DNA of 6,722 nt from JBFHNV01 sp965365655 (GCA_965365655.1 CBDUCN010000287.1:1-6722), one strand, 5' to 3'. Shown: positions 1-5,854, counted from the stretch's first letter. Translations and numbers: made by a program. Notes: generated by a model from the letters alone, not told the origin.

Positions 1-92
1 GTGTCGTCTGCCTTGCCGGCGTGGGCCGGCGCCGAGAGCAGGCCCAGCGCCAGCGCGCCGGCGCCGAGCAGGGCGGGCATGAGTCTCTTCAT
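1..92 (-). CDS. N-terminus of a secreted protein, possibly a solute-binding protein (partial)
   Basis: Only the first 30 codons lie in the window; the gene continues past the left edge. The translation starts MKRLMPALLGAGALALGLLS and continues APAHAGKADD. This is a classic Sec signal peptide: a K-R positive end, a hydrophobic Ala/Leu/Gly core at about residues 6-20, and an A-H-A cleavage site at about residues 23-25. The mature protein would begin G-K-A-D-D-T. The ATG at 92 is preceded by a strong GGAGGAG ribosome-binding site (101-107 on the plus strand, spacing 8), which fixes the start. A charged mature N-terminus of this sort is often seen in periplasmic substrate-binding proteins of peptide or nickel ABC transporters, and a transport role would fit beside a gamma-glutamyltransferase-family enzyme. 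That assignment is a guess from 30 residues. Export to the periplasm is the secure part. Confidence 0.75.
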   Translation of the reverse strand, partial: MKRLMPALLGAGALALGLLSAPAHAGKADD

Positions 93-163
93 TCGGGTCT
101 CTCCTCCGCAGAGTGCGCGGTTCTCGTTGTTTCTCCTGTCCCAGCGTACCCGCTTCGCGGGGC

Positions 164-179
164 CCCGGGGCGCCCCGGG
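164..179. repeat. Perfect 16-base GC palindrome
   Basis: CCCGGGGCGCCCCGGG is its own reverse complement. In RNA it could fold as a 6-bp stem with a 4-base GCGC loop. It sits 65 bases beyond the stop codon of the Ntn-hydrolase gene and 72 bases before the secreted-protein start, next to a second small stem (149-161). It could be a transcript-end or processing hairpin, or a binding site for a dimeric regulator. In DNA this GC-rich, palindromes made only of G and C are partly expected by chance. Confidence 0.35.
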
Positions 180-208
180 ATTCTGGCCATCGCCCCCGGA
201 CAATGCAA
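180..208 (-). promoter_or_regulatory. Weak sigma-70-like promoter candidate for the secreted-protein gene
   Basis: On the minus strand, TTGCAT (208-203) and CAGAAT (185-180) are separated by exactly 17 bases. The -10 element matches 4 of 6 consensus bases and the -35 element only 3 of 6. This is one of the least GC-rich spots in the spacer and would give a leader of roughly 80 bases before the ATG at 92. The start of transcription would overlap the 164-179 palindrome. The match is too poor to be more than a suggestion. Confidence 0.18.
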
Positions 209-243
209 ACGGGATGCCATCACGACTCGCGGCGCCTGTCCGC

Positions 244-1848
244 TCATACCGCGAGCGCCATGCCGTCGCGCCCGGGATCCGCGCCGCCGCGCAGGCGCCC
301 GTCCTCGATCGCGATCGCGTGTACGCCTCCGAAGGTGTACGAGAGGGGACTGCGCGCGACGCGGTAGCCGTCGCGCTCGAGGACGGCGGTCACGTAGGTC
401 GGGATGCGGTTGCAGACGTCGATCACGTCGCTGTTCGCGGTGAAGCGCGGCGCCGCGACGGCGTCCGACGCCGACATCCCGAAGTCGAGCACGTTCAGGA
501 TCCCCTGCAGCACCCCCATCGTGATCCAGGTGCCGCCCGGCGCACCGATCACGAGCACGGGCGCACCGTCGCGGAACACCATGCACGGCGACATCGCGGT
601 GAAGCGCGCCTTGCCGGGCGCGAGCGACCCGGCGCGCCCGGGGCGCGGATCGAACACGCTCATGCAGCCGTTCCACATGAAGCCCAGGCCGTCGTTGATC
701 ACGCCCGACGGCATGCCCAGCGAGTGCGTCATCGACACCGCGTTGCCGTCCGCGTCCACCGCGCACACGTGGGTGGTGTCGCGGGACTCCTCCGGGTCGT
801 CGAGGCGCTCCACGTGCGCGCGCTCGCCGCGCCGGATGCGCTCGGCGAGCGCCTTCGCGTAGTCCTTGTCCAGCAGCTCGTCCAGCGGCACCGGCGTGAA
901 GTCCGGGTCGCCGACGCGGGTGTCCTTGTCGATGGTCGCGAGCTTCATCGACTCGCTGACCACGCGGATGTACTCCGGCGAGTTGTGGCCCATCGCCGCG
1001 AGGTCGAAGCGCTCGAGGACATTCAGCATCTCGAGCACCATCACGCCGCCGCCGGGCGGCGGGTTCGCCGCCACCTCGAAGCCGCGGTACGCGGTCCACA
1101 GCGGCGGGCCGCGCCGCGTGCGGTAGCCGGCGAGATCCGCCTCCGAGAGCATTCCGCCGTTCGCTGCGATGTCCGCGCACGCCTCCCGCGCGATGTCGCC
1201 GCGGTAGAAGCATTCGGCGCCGGCGGCCGCGATGCGCTCCAGGGTGGCCGCCATGTCCGGGTTGTGCAGGCGCTGTCCGGGGCGCTTGAGCTCGCCGTCG
1301 TCGTCGAAGTAGATGCGCCGCCCCGACGCGGTCAGCGCCAGCTTGTCGCGGGTCGGCACACGCCCCATGTCCTTGCGCGTCCAGAACTCGTACACGTGCG
1401 GCCGGATCACGAAGCCCTCGCGGGCGTGGCGCACCGCGGGCGCGATCACGTCCGCCCACGGCAGCCGCCCGTGCGCGCGCACCGCCTCCTCGTAGGCCAG
1501 CAGGTTGCCGGGGATCATGATCGACTGGTAGCCGATCTCGTTGACCCGCCCGCGCAGCCGGAAGCCGAAGCCGTCGCGGAACTCGCCCTCGACGAGGTCC
1601 GCCCACATGTCCTCGCGAACCGCCGACGGCGCGCGCGTGTGGTAGTCCAGCACCTCGTGCACCCCGGCGTCCGGCAGGTACAGCTGCATGCTGCCGAAGC
1701 CGGCGATGCCGGTCATCTGCGGGTCCACCACCGTCTGCACCAGCGCGCAGGTGATCGCCGCGTCGACGGCGTTGCCGCCTTCCATCAGCGCCACCGCGCC
1801 GGCCTCCACCGCCTCCGGCTGCGGCGCCACCACCATGCCGTGCGTCAT
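244..1848 (-). CDS. Gamma-glutamyltransferase-family Ntn-hydrolase, cytoplasmic, with a non-canonical substrate pocket
   Basis: This 534-residue protein belongs to the gamma-glutamyltransferase (GGT) / cephalosporin acylase family of self-cleaving N-terminal-nucleophile hydrolases. It starts almost directly at the family's first conserved motif (G-M-V-V-A-P-Q-P, residues 4-11) and has GGNAVDAAI at 24-32. The processing and nucleophile motif is D-T-T-H at 357-360, followed by DADGNAVSMT. Cleavage before Thr358 would give large and small subunits of about 357 and 177 residues. The oxyanion motif G-A-P-G-G is at 435-439. There is no signal peptide, unlike periplasmic E. coli GGT. Residues that hold the gamma-glutamyl group in E. 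coli GGT (Arg114, Asn411, Gln430, Asp433, Ser462, Ser463) align by eye with His70, Gly378, Cys395, Val398, Thr417 and Ala418, and the lid loop is about ten residues shorter. An amidase activity is likely; glutathione as substrate is unlikely. The ATG at 1848 has GGAGGA (1856-1861) at spacing 7. Oxamate hydrolases and acylases of the same superfamily are alternatives. Confidence 0.9.
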   Translation of the reverse strand: MTHGMVVAPQPEAVEAGAVALMEGGNAVDAAITCALVQTVVDPQMTGIAGFGSMQLYLPDAGVHEVLDYHTRAPSAVREDMWADLVEGEFRDGFGFRLRGRVNEIGYQSIMIPGNLLAYEEAVRAHGRLPWADVIAPAVRHAREGFVIRPHVYEFWTRKDMGRVPTRDKLALTASGRRIYFDDDGELKRPGQRLHNPDMAATLERIAAAGAECFYRGDIAREACADIAANGGMLSEADLAGYRTRRGPPLWTAYRGFEVAANPPPGGGVMVLEMLNVLERFDLAAMGHNSPEYIRVVSESMKLATIDKDTRVGDPDFTPVPLDELLDKDYAKALAERIRRGERAHVERLDDPEESRDTTHVCAVDADGNAVSMTHSLGMPSGVINDGLGFMWNGCMSVFDPRPGRAGSLAPGKARFTAMSPCMVFRDGAPVLVIGAPGGTWITMGVLQGILNVLDFGMSASDAVAAPRFTANSDVIDVCNRIPTYVTAVLERDGYRVARSPLSYTFGGVHAIAIEDGRLRGGADPGRDGMALAV

Positions 1849-1864
1849 CTTGTCGTCCTCCGCG

Positions 1865-1883
1865 TCGGGGCCGGGTGCCCCGA
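1865..1883 (-). promoter_or_regulatory. Leader hairpin just upstream of the Ntn-hydrolase ribosome-binding site
   Basis: Read on the minus strand, TCGGGGC-ACCCG-GCCCCGA forms a perfect 7-bp stem with a 5-base loop. Six of its seven pairs are GC or CG. It ends three bases before the GGAGGA ribosome-binding site (1861-1856) and 16 bases before the ATG. No T-run follows, so it does not look like a plain terminator. It could stabilise the 5' end of the message, mark an RNA-processing point between two operon genes, or affect ribosome access. The pairing is visible in the sequence; any function is inference. Confidence 0.4.
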
Positions 1884-2037
1884 GATGTCCTGCGCGCTGC
1901 CGTCAGCGCACGCACGCAGCGCACGCGCACGACGCGAGCGATCCTCGCGTGCACGCGTGCCGCGCGTTCAGCCGGGCGGGTCGCCTTCGTTGCCGGATCA
2001 GAGCTCCTTACCTCTGCGCTTTCCGTCTGCGCTCGCG

Positions 2038-2062
2038 GCGGTGATTCCGTTGTGAATCCCGC
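2038..2062 (-). terminator. Hairpin just after the alpha/beta hydrolase gene, without a T-tract
   Basis: Beginning 7 bases past the hydrolase stop codon, the minus strand reads GCGG-GATTC, loop ACAACG, GAATC-A-CCGC. This is a 9-bp stem with one bulged A and a 6-base loop. The A/T-containing GATTC/GAATC core stands out against the GC-rich surroundings, so it is less likely to be a chance GC palindrome. The position fits a transcript 3' end or an mRNA-stabilising stem. The following bases (C-G-C-G-A-G-C) are not T-rich, so efficient intrinsic termination is doubtful and read-through into the next gene is plausible. Confidence 0.4.
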
Positions 2063-2069
2063 ACGACCC

Positions 2070-4085
2070 TCAGTCCAGCGGCACCTCGTGCCGCCCGCGG
2101 TCCCAGTCGCGCGCCCACTGCACGCAGCGCGCGACGTCCTCCTCGAGCAGGAAGCCCTCGTCGACGAGGCGTCGCGCGGCGGCCTCGATGGCGCGCTGGT
2201 AGCCGGCACTGTCGCCGTAGCGTTCCTCGACGCAACGCCGCGGGTCGGCGGTGACGCGGCGCTCGCTCTCGGTGGCGGGAAACGCGATGGTGCTGCCGTT
2301 GAACTCGAACATCGCGCCGTGCCCGAAGCCGCGCGCGCGCAGCGCCCACCCGGTGTACGTCGCGAGCGGGGCCTGCACCATCGGGGCGCGTACGCCGGGC
2401 ACGTCGTTGCCGTCCTCGTCCACCGCCGGCACCAGGGTCGGGTAGCCCGCGGCGTCCACCACGGCCGGCGGCTCCACGGTGAGCAGGCCGCGCTCGAAGT
2501 CCGGGCCGAAGTCCAGCAGCGGCAGGGTGTTCGGGCCCGACGGCGTGGCCACCCCCGGGATGGACGGGAACTGCGCGCGCCACTCCTCTCCGGTGAGCAG
2601 CGTGCCGTCGGCGCGGCGCGGCACGCGGCTCGGCGGTGGCGGCGTGCCGTGGCTGACCCACGCGTCGAGGGCATCCAGCATCGCGCGGAACAGCATCGAC
2701 GTGCGCACCACGTTCTCGTCGAGCTGGCGCACGCCGCGGGTGGGCGCCTTCAGGTTCGGATCGGCGAAGTGCTGCGAGCTGCTCCACAGGTACACCCGCA
2801 CCCCGTCCGGCTGCTCGAGGTCCTCGCCGCGGGTGTCGGTGTGCACCAGCGAGCCGCGGCGCTGCCAGTACTCGGTCGCGGTCTGGGTGTGGATCACCAG
2901 CGGGTCGGTGTCGGGCCGCTTGCAGATCGCGTCCGTGCGCCCGGTCAGGTGATCCGTGGTCTGCGCGTACGAGAACGGGAAACGGTCGGCGCAGTTGTGG
3001 TGCACCTCGTACTGCTGCCCCGCCGCGCTGACGACGCTCGCGAAACGGTGGTTCATCCACAGCAGGCCGCCGCCCGCGACGTGGGGCAGGATGCCGTCGA
3101 ACACGCGGCGCCCGTCGGCGTCCGCGTTCCAGCCGCCGTGCACGAAGTCGCGCAGCGCGCGCCCGGTCTGCGATCGGCCCCACGCGTAGGCCCGCTCGAT
3201 GGTCCCGACCGGGCGCGGCGCGCCGCCGGCGTCCGGCGCGCCGTGCTTCAGGAAGCTCACGAGGTCGCGCACCACGACGTGGCCGAGGCCCATCACGCGC
3301 GGCTCGCGCGCGGTGTACACCAGCTCGTAGATCCAGCCGGGCTCGAAGCCCGACGGCAGGTGGATGTGGCTGTCCGACGGCACCACCGCGAGCTCCGTGC
3401 CCTGCCCGTCCAGCCCGCGCCCGGACTCCAGGCGCGCGAAGGACCACCGCGACGGGTCCACGGGCTGCGGCGCGTCGCCCGGGTAGCGGCGCCGGGTGAG
3501 CGACGCCTCGCGCGGATCCAGCGACGCGGCGGGGTAGGCACGCGTGGAGGCCTGGCCGCTCAGCGGCAGCGACGTCACGCCGGGCGCGTTCGCGATGAAC
3601 TCGGACCGTACCCGGCCGGTGATCGGCGCGCCGCCGTCGCTGGCCACCGGCACGTCCAGGACCATGCGCCCGTTGCCGGGCAGCAGGTCCCCTTCCCAGG
3701 CCGCCCAGACCACCGTGTAGCCGCGCCGCATCAGGAAGCCGTTGCCGGCGTCGGCCAGCGTGCGCGGATCGTTGCCGGGCGGCGCGTCGTTGAAGAACTG
3801 CAGCTCGCGCTTGTTGCCGCGGTTGCCGTAGCCGAACAGCAGCCGGCCGTTGCCGCGCGCCGGGTCGGCCGGCGCCAGGATGCAGAGATCGCTCGCGAAC
3901 TCGACGAGGCCCCCGGCATTGCGCGGGGCCTTGTCCAGGTCCACGACCGCGGCGTAGGCCGGGTGCTGCGGGTCCACCGCGAAGTGCACGCGGCCGGTCA
4001 GGCGCTCGTAGGGTCCCGTGCCGTCGAACGCGTGGCCGTCCGCGAACGGCCCGCGGTCGTCGATCTGGATGCGCGGTGCGGTCAT
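2070..4085 (-). CDS. Alpha/beta hydrolase domain-containing protein (Abhydrolase_10-like serine hydrolase)
   Basis: This 671-residue protein matches the poorly characterised family usually annotated 'alpha/beta hydrolase domain-containing protein' (the family I recall as PF20091). The nucleophile elbow is G-R-S-Q-T-G-R at 303-309, making Ser305 the likely nucleophile, preceded by AYAW and followed by LRDFVHGG. The conserved S-S-S-Q-H-F segment at 435-440 supplies a likely catalytic histidine, His439. An acidic residue such as Glu405 in T-A-T-E-Y-W could complete the triad. The N-terminal third includes F-G-Y-G-N-R-G-N-K at 84-92 and a GYTVVWAAWEGD strand at 122-133. There is no signal peptide or membrane segment, so it should be cytoplasmic. 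The frame is open far upstream, but the ATG at 4085 is where family-like sequence begins, with a modest GAGAGG ribosome-binding site nine bases away. Esterase, lactonase or amidase action are all possible; the substrate is unknown. It lies upstream of the Ntn-hydrolase gene on the same strand. Confidence 0.88.
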   Translation of the reverse strand: MTAPRIQIDDRGPFADGHAFDGTGPYERLTGRVHFAVDPQHPAYAAVVDLDKAPRNAGGLVEFASDLCILAPADPARGNGRLLFGYGNRGNKRELQFFNDAPPGNDPRTLADAGNGFLMRRGYTVVWAAWEGDLLPGNGRMVLDVPVASDGGAPITGRVRSEFIANAPGVTSLPLSGQASTRAYPAASLDPREASLTRRRYPGDAPQPVDPSRWSFARLESGRGLDGQGTELAVVPSDSHIHLPSGFEPGWIYELVYTAREPRVMGLGHVVVRDLVSFLKHGAPDAGGAPRPVGTIERAYAWGRSQTGRALRDFVHGGWNADADGRRVFDGILPHVAGGGLLWMNHRFASVVSAAGQQYEVHHNCADRFPFSYAQTTDHLTGRTDAICKRPDTDPLVIHTQTATEYWQRRGSLVHTDTRGEDLEQPDGVRVYLWSSSQHFADPNLKAPTRGVRQLDENVVRTSMLFRAMLDALDAWVSHGTPPPPSRVPRRADGTLLTGEEWRAQFPSIPGVATPSGPNTLPLLDFGPDFERGLLTVEPPAVVDAAGYPTLVPAVDEDGNDVPGVRAPMVQAPLATYTGWALRARGFGHGAMFEFNGSTIAFPATESERRVTADPRRCVEERYGDSAGYQRAIEAAARRLVDEGFLLEEDVARCVQWARDWDRGRHEVPLD

Positions 4086-4184
4086 CGAAGGGGGCCTCTC
4101 ACGGTGCGACGGGTCGCGCGAGCCTACTGCGTGCGGCGCGGCTCGCCCAGCCCGCCGCACCGGCGCGCGCCGCGCCCGCATCCG

Positions 4185-4197
4185 GGACGGTCCGTCC
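4185..4197. promoter_or_regulatory. Operator-like perfect dyad GGACGG-T-CCGTCC
   Basis: This is a 6+1+6 perfect inverted repeat in the divergent intergenic region, centred at 4191. It is about 105 bases from the hydrolase start and about 140 bases upstream of the transcription start predicted from the sigma-54-like element. Position and symmetry suit a binding site for a dimeric regulator, including an upstream activating site for an enhancer-binding protein. No regulator gene is visible in the window, and only one copy was found, so this remains a candidate. Confidence 0.28.
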
Positions 4198-4303
4198 ACG
4201 CCGCGCGGCGGCGACCGCGGCGCCGGGGCCGGCCGCGCAGCCGGACGGCGGCCGGCGTCGCGGCCGGAGACCCCGGGGAGCGGCCCGCCGGCCGCCGCGA
4301 CGG

Positions 4304-4318
4304 CGGCACGGCGTTGGC
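4304..4318 (+). promoter_or_regulatory. Sigma-54-like (-24/-12) promoter candidate for the decarboxylase gene
   Basis: The sequence CGGCACG-GCGT-TGGC carries GG (4305-4306) and GC (4317-4318) separated by exactly 10 bases, as sigma-54 RNA polymerase requires. Against the recalled consensus TGGCACG-N4-TTGC it matches 6 of 7 bases in the -24 block and 3 of 4 in the -12 block. Transcription would start near 4330, leaving a leader of about 50 bases before the GTG at 4382. If this is used, expression would depend on an ATP-driven enhancer-binding activator. A GC-rich background makes partial matches more likely, and the T at the -12 element and the flanking A/T preferences are not met. Confidence 0.35.
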
Positions 4319-4381
4319 GGTATCTTGGCCCGCGTGGCCTGCCGCGGGCTTCGCCGCGGCCCTCCCGAGGACCCTCGCGAC

Positions 4382-5854
4382 GTGAGCATTCCCGATCTGC
4401 CCCCGGACATCCCCGGGCCGCCCCCGCGGCACTGGGACGCGGACACCTTCCGCACCCACGGCCACGCGGTGGTGGAGCGGATCGCGCGCTACCTCGAGGA
4501 GGTGGAATCGCTGCCGGTGCGCTCGCGCGCACAGCCCGGGGAGCTGCGGGCCGCACTGCCCCCGCGGGCACCCGAGGCGGGCGAGCCCTTCGACACCATC
4601 CTCGCCGACGTGGACCGGCTGATCCTGCCCGGGCTCACGCACTGGCAGTCGCCGTCGTTCTTCGCGTACTTCCCGGCGAACGCATCGCCGCCCGCGATCC
4701 TTGGCGAGCTGCTGAGCGCCGGCTTCGGCGTGCAGGGCATGCTGTGGGCCACGAGCCCCGCGTGCACCGAGCTGGAGACCCACGTGCTGGACTGGCTGGT
4801 CGAGCTGCTGGGCCTGCCGCCGCGCTTCCTGAGCGGCGGCCCCGGCGGCGGGGTCTTCCAGGACAGCGCGTCGAGCGCCACCCTGTGCGCGCTGCTCGCC
4901 GCGCGCGAGCGGGCCAGCGAGGGCCGCGGGAACCGCGACGGGGACACCGCACGGCTCGCGGTGTACGCGTCCGGGGAGACCCATTCCTCGCTGCGCAAGG
5001 CGGTGCGCATCGCGGGCCTCGGCGACCAGGCGCTGCGCGAGGTGGCCACCGGCCGCGACCTCGCGATGGACCCCGCGCACCTGCGCGCGCTGATGGCCGA
5101 GGACCGCGCCGCGGGCCGCGTGCCGGCCTTCGTGTGCGCGACGCTGGGCACCACGTCCACGACCGCCTTCGACCCGCTGCCGGCGATCGCGCCCGCGTGT
5201 CGCGAGCACGGCGCGTGGCTGCACGTGGACGCCGCGTACGCCGGCAGCGCGACGGTGTGCCCGGAGCTGCGCTGGATCAACGCGGGGCTGGAGCACGCCG
5301 ACAGCTACTGCTTCAATCCCCACAAGTGGCTGCTCACCAATTTCGACTGCGACTGCTTCTGGGTCGCGGACCGCACCGCGCTGCTGTCGGCGCTGAGCGT
5401 GCTCCCCGAGTACCTGCGCAACGCGGCGAGCGAGTCCGGCGCGGTGATCGACTACCGCGACTGGCAGGTGCCGCTGGGGCGGCGCTTCCGGGCGCTGAAG
5501 CTGTGGTTCGTGCTCCGCAGCTACGGCGCCGAGGGGCTGCGCGCCCACGTGCGCGAGCACCTGCGCCTCGCGCGGCGCTTCGCCGAGGCGGTGGACGCGG
5601 ATCCGGACTTCGAGCGCGCGGCGCCGGCGCCACTGTCGCTGGTGTGCTTCCGCCACCGCGCCGGGGACGACTTCAACGAGCGCCTGCTCGAGCGCCTGAA
5701 CGCGAGCGGCGACCTGTACCTCACCCACACCCGGGTCGACGGGCGCTTCACGCTGCGCATGGCGATCGGGGGGACCTGGACCGCGCGCCGCCACGTCGAC
5801 GCCGCGTGGCAGCGCATCCGCGACGAGGCCCGGCGCCTGGAGCCGGCGGCGTGA
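4382..5854 (+). CDS. Pyridoxal-phosphate-dependent aromatic-L-amino-acid decarboxylase (group II)
   Basis: This 490-residue enzyme should remove the carboxyl group of an aromatic amino acid (Trp, Phe, Tyr or DOPA) to give the monoamine. Visible family features are W-Q-S-P-S-F-F-A-Y at 88-96 (substrate pocket), GGVFQDSASSATL at 156-168 (cofactor phosphate), H201 in E-T-H-S-S (stacks on the cofactor ring), D283 in H-V-D-A-A-Y-A-G, and the Schiff-base lysine K315 in N-P-H-K-W-L-L. Tyr344 lies 29 residues after that lysine, exactly as the catalytic Tyr332 follows Lys303 in the animal enzyme. This argues for decarboxylation rather than aldehyde synthesis. Gly366 occupies the position where plant enzymes have Gly for indolic and Ser for phenolic substrates, a hint towards tryptophan-like substrates. 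Length is normal and the enzyme should be a soluble dimer. The GTG at 4382 was chosen because C-G-A-G-G-A (4366-4371) lies 10 bases upstream; the frame stays open further upstream and a GTG at 4334 is a weaker alternative. No frameshift is visible. Confidence 0.93.
   Translation: MSIPDLPPDIPGPPPRHWDADTFRTHGHAVVERIARYLEEVESLPVRSRAQPGELRAALPPRAPEAGEPFDTILADVDRLILPGLTHWQSPSFFAYFPANASPPAILGELLSAGFGVQGMLWATSPACTELETHVLDWLVELLGLPPRFLSGGPGGGVFQDSASSATLCALLAARERASEGRGNRDGDTARLAVYASGETHSSLRKAVRIAGLGDQALREVATGRDLAMDPAHLRALMAEDRAAGRVPAFVCATLGTTSTTAFDPLPAIAPACREHGAWLHVDAAYAGSATVCPELRWINAGLEHADSYCFNPHKWLLTNFDCDCFWVADRTALLSALSVLPEYLRNAASESGAVIDYRDWQVPLGRRFRALKLWFVLRSYGAEGLRAHVREHLRLARRFAEAVDADPDFERAAPAPLSLVCFRHRAGDDFNERLLERLNASGDLYLTHTRVDGRFTLRMAIGGTWTARRHVDAAWQRIRDEARRLEPAA

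Larger units (their letters stand above)
93..243. other. Intergenic spacer between the Ntn-hydrolase gene and the secreted-protein gene
   Basis: This 151-base spacer separates two minus-strand genes. It holds the GGAGGAG ribosome-binding site of the downstream gene (101-107). It also holds a perfect 16-base palindrome CCCGGGGCGCCCCGGG (164-179) and, next to it, a 5-bp stem with a 3-base loop (149-161, CCCGC/GCGGG). Neither stem is followed by a run of T on the minus strand, so neither is a textbook intrinsic terminator. A weak promoter-like pair is listed separately. The spacer is long enough for the secreted-protein gene to have its own promoter. No small gene is supported here. Confidence 0.6.
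1849..2069. other. Intergenic spacer between the alpha/beta hydrolase and Ntn-hydrolase genes
   Basis: This 221-base spacer lies between two minus-strand genes. From the hydrolase side it holds a 9-bp hairpin (2038-2062), a mixed and slightly less GC-rich stretch (about 1985-2035), and an alternating CGCA-type tract (about 1906-1936, purine-pyrimidine alternating). It ends with a 7-bp hairpin (1865-1883) and the GGAGGA ribosome-binding site of the downstream gene (1856-1861). I found no convincing -35/-10 pair and no small coding region with a ribosome-binding site. Confidence 0.55.
4086..4381. promoter_or_regulatory. Divergent intergenic region between the hydrolase and decarboxylase genes
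   Basis: These 296 bases separate two genes transcribed away from each other, so promoters for both directions should lie here. Frames are open across the region on both strands, but the translations are low-complexity Arg/Ala/Pro and show no family resemblance, so I treat it as non-coding. It contains a perfect dyad (4185-4197), a sigma-54-like element (4304-4318), an isolated GGCCGGCC palindrome (4227-4234) and the decarboxylase ribosome-binding site (4367-4371). I found no convincing sigma-70 pair for the leftward gene. Confidence 0.6.

Noticed and set aside
1906..1936. CGCA-rich alternating tract considered as a tandem repeat or CRISPR-like array
   Set aside because: The units are irregular and only a few bases long, with no spacers of constant length. 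It is better described as a short alternating purine-pyrimidine tract.
1..2055. 684-residue open frame on the plus strand antisense to the Ntn-hydrolase gene
   Set aside because: Its translation is an Arg/Ala/His/Val-rich low-complexity string with no family resemblance. It is the stop-poor shadow expected opposite a high-GC gene whose real product has clear motifs.
89..2674. 861-residue minus-strand open frame spanning two genes
   Set aside because: It runs out of frame through both the hydrolase and the Ntn-hydrolase genes, with Arg/Gly/Ala-rich composition and no motifs.
4086..4381. N-terminal extensions of the hydrolase (leftward) and decarboxylase (rightward) into the intergenic region
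   Set aside because: Both frames remain open, but the added residues are low-complexity Arg/Pro/Ala. The two extensions would overlap each other, and ribosome-binding sites support the starts at 4085 and 4382.
1875..4385. 836-residue plus-strand open frame antisense to the alpha/beta hydrolase gene
   Set aside because: Shadow frame: Arg/Ala/Val/His-biased, no recognisable domain, and the opposite strand encodes a well-supported hydrolase.
4382..5854. Aromatic acetaldehyde synthase or glutamate decarboxylase as the identity of the PLP enzyme
   Set aside because: Tyr is kept at the catalytic loop position (344), where aldehyde synthases have Phe. The loop and pocket motifs follow the aromatic decarboxylases rather than glutamate decarboxylases.
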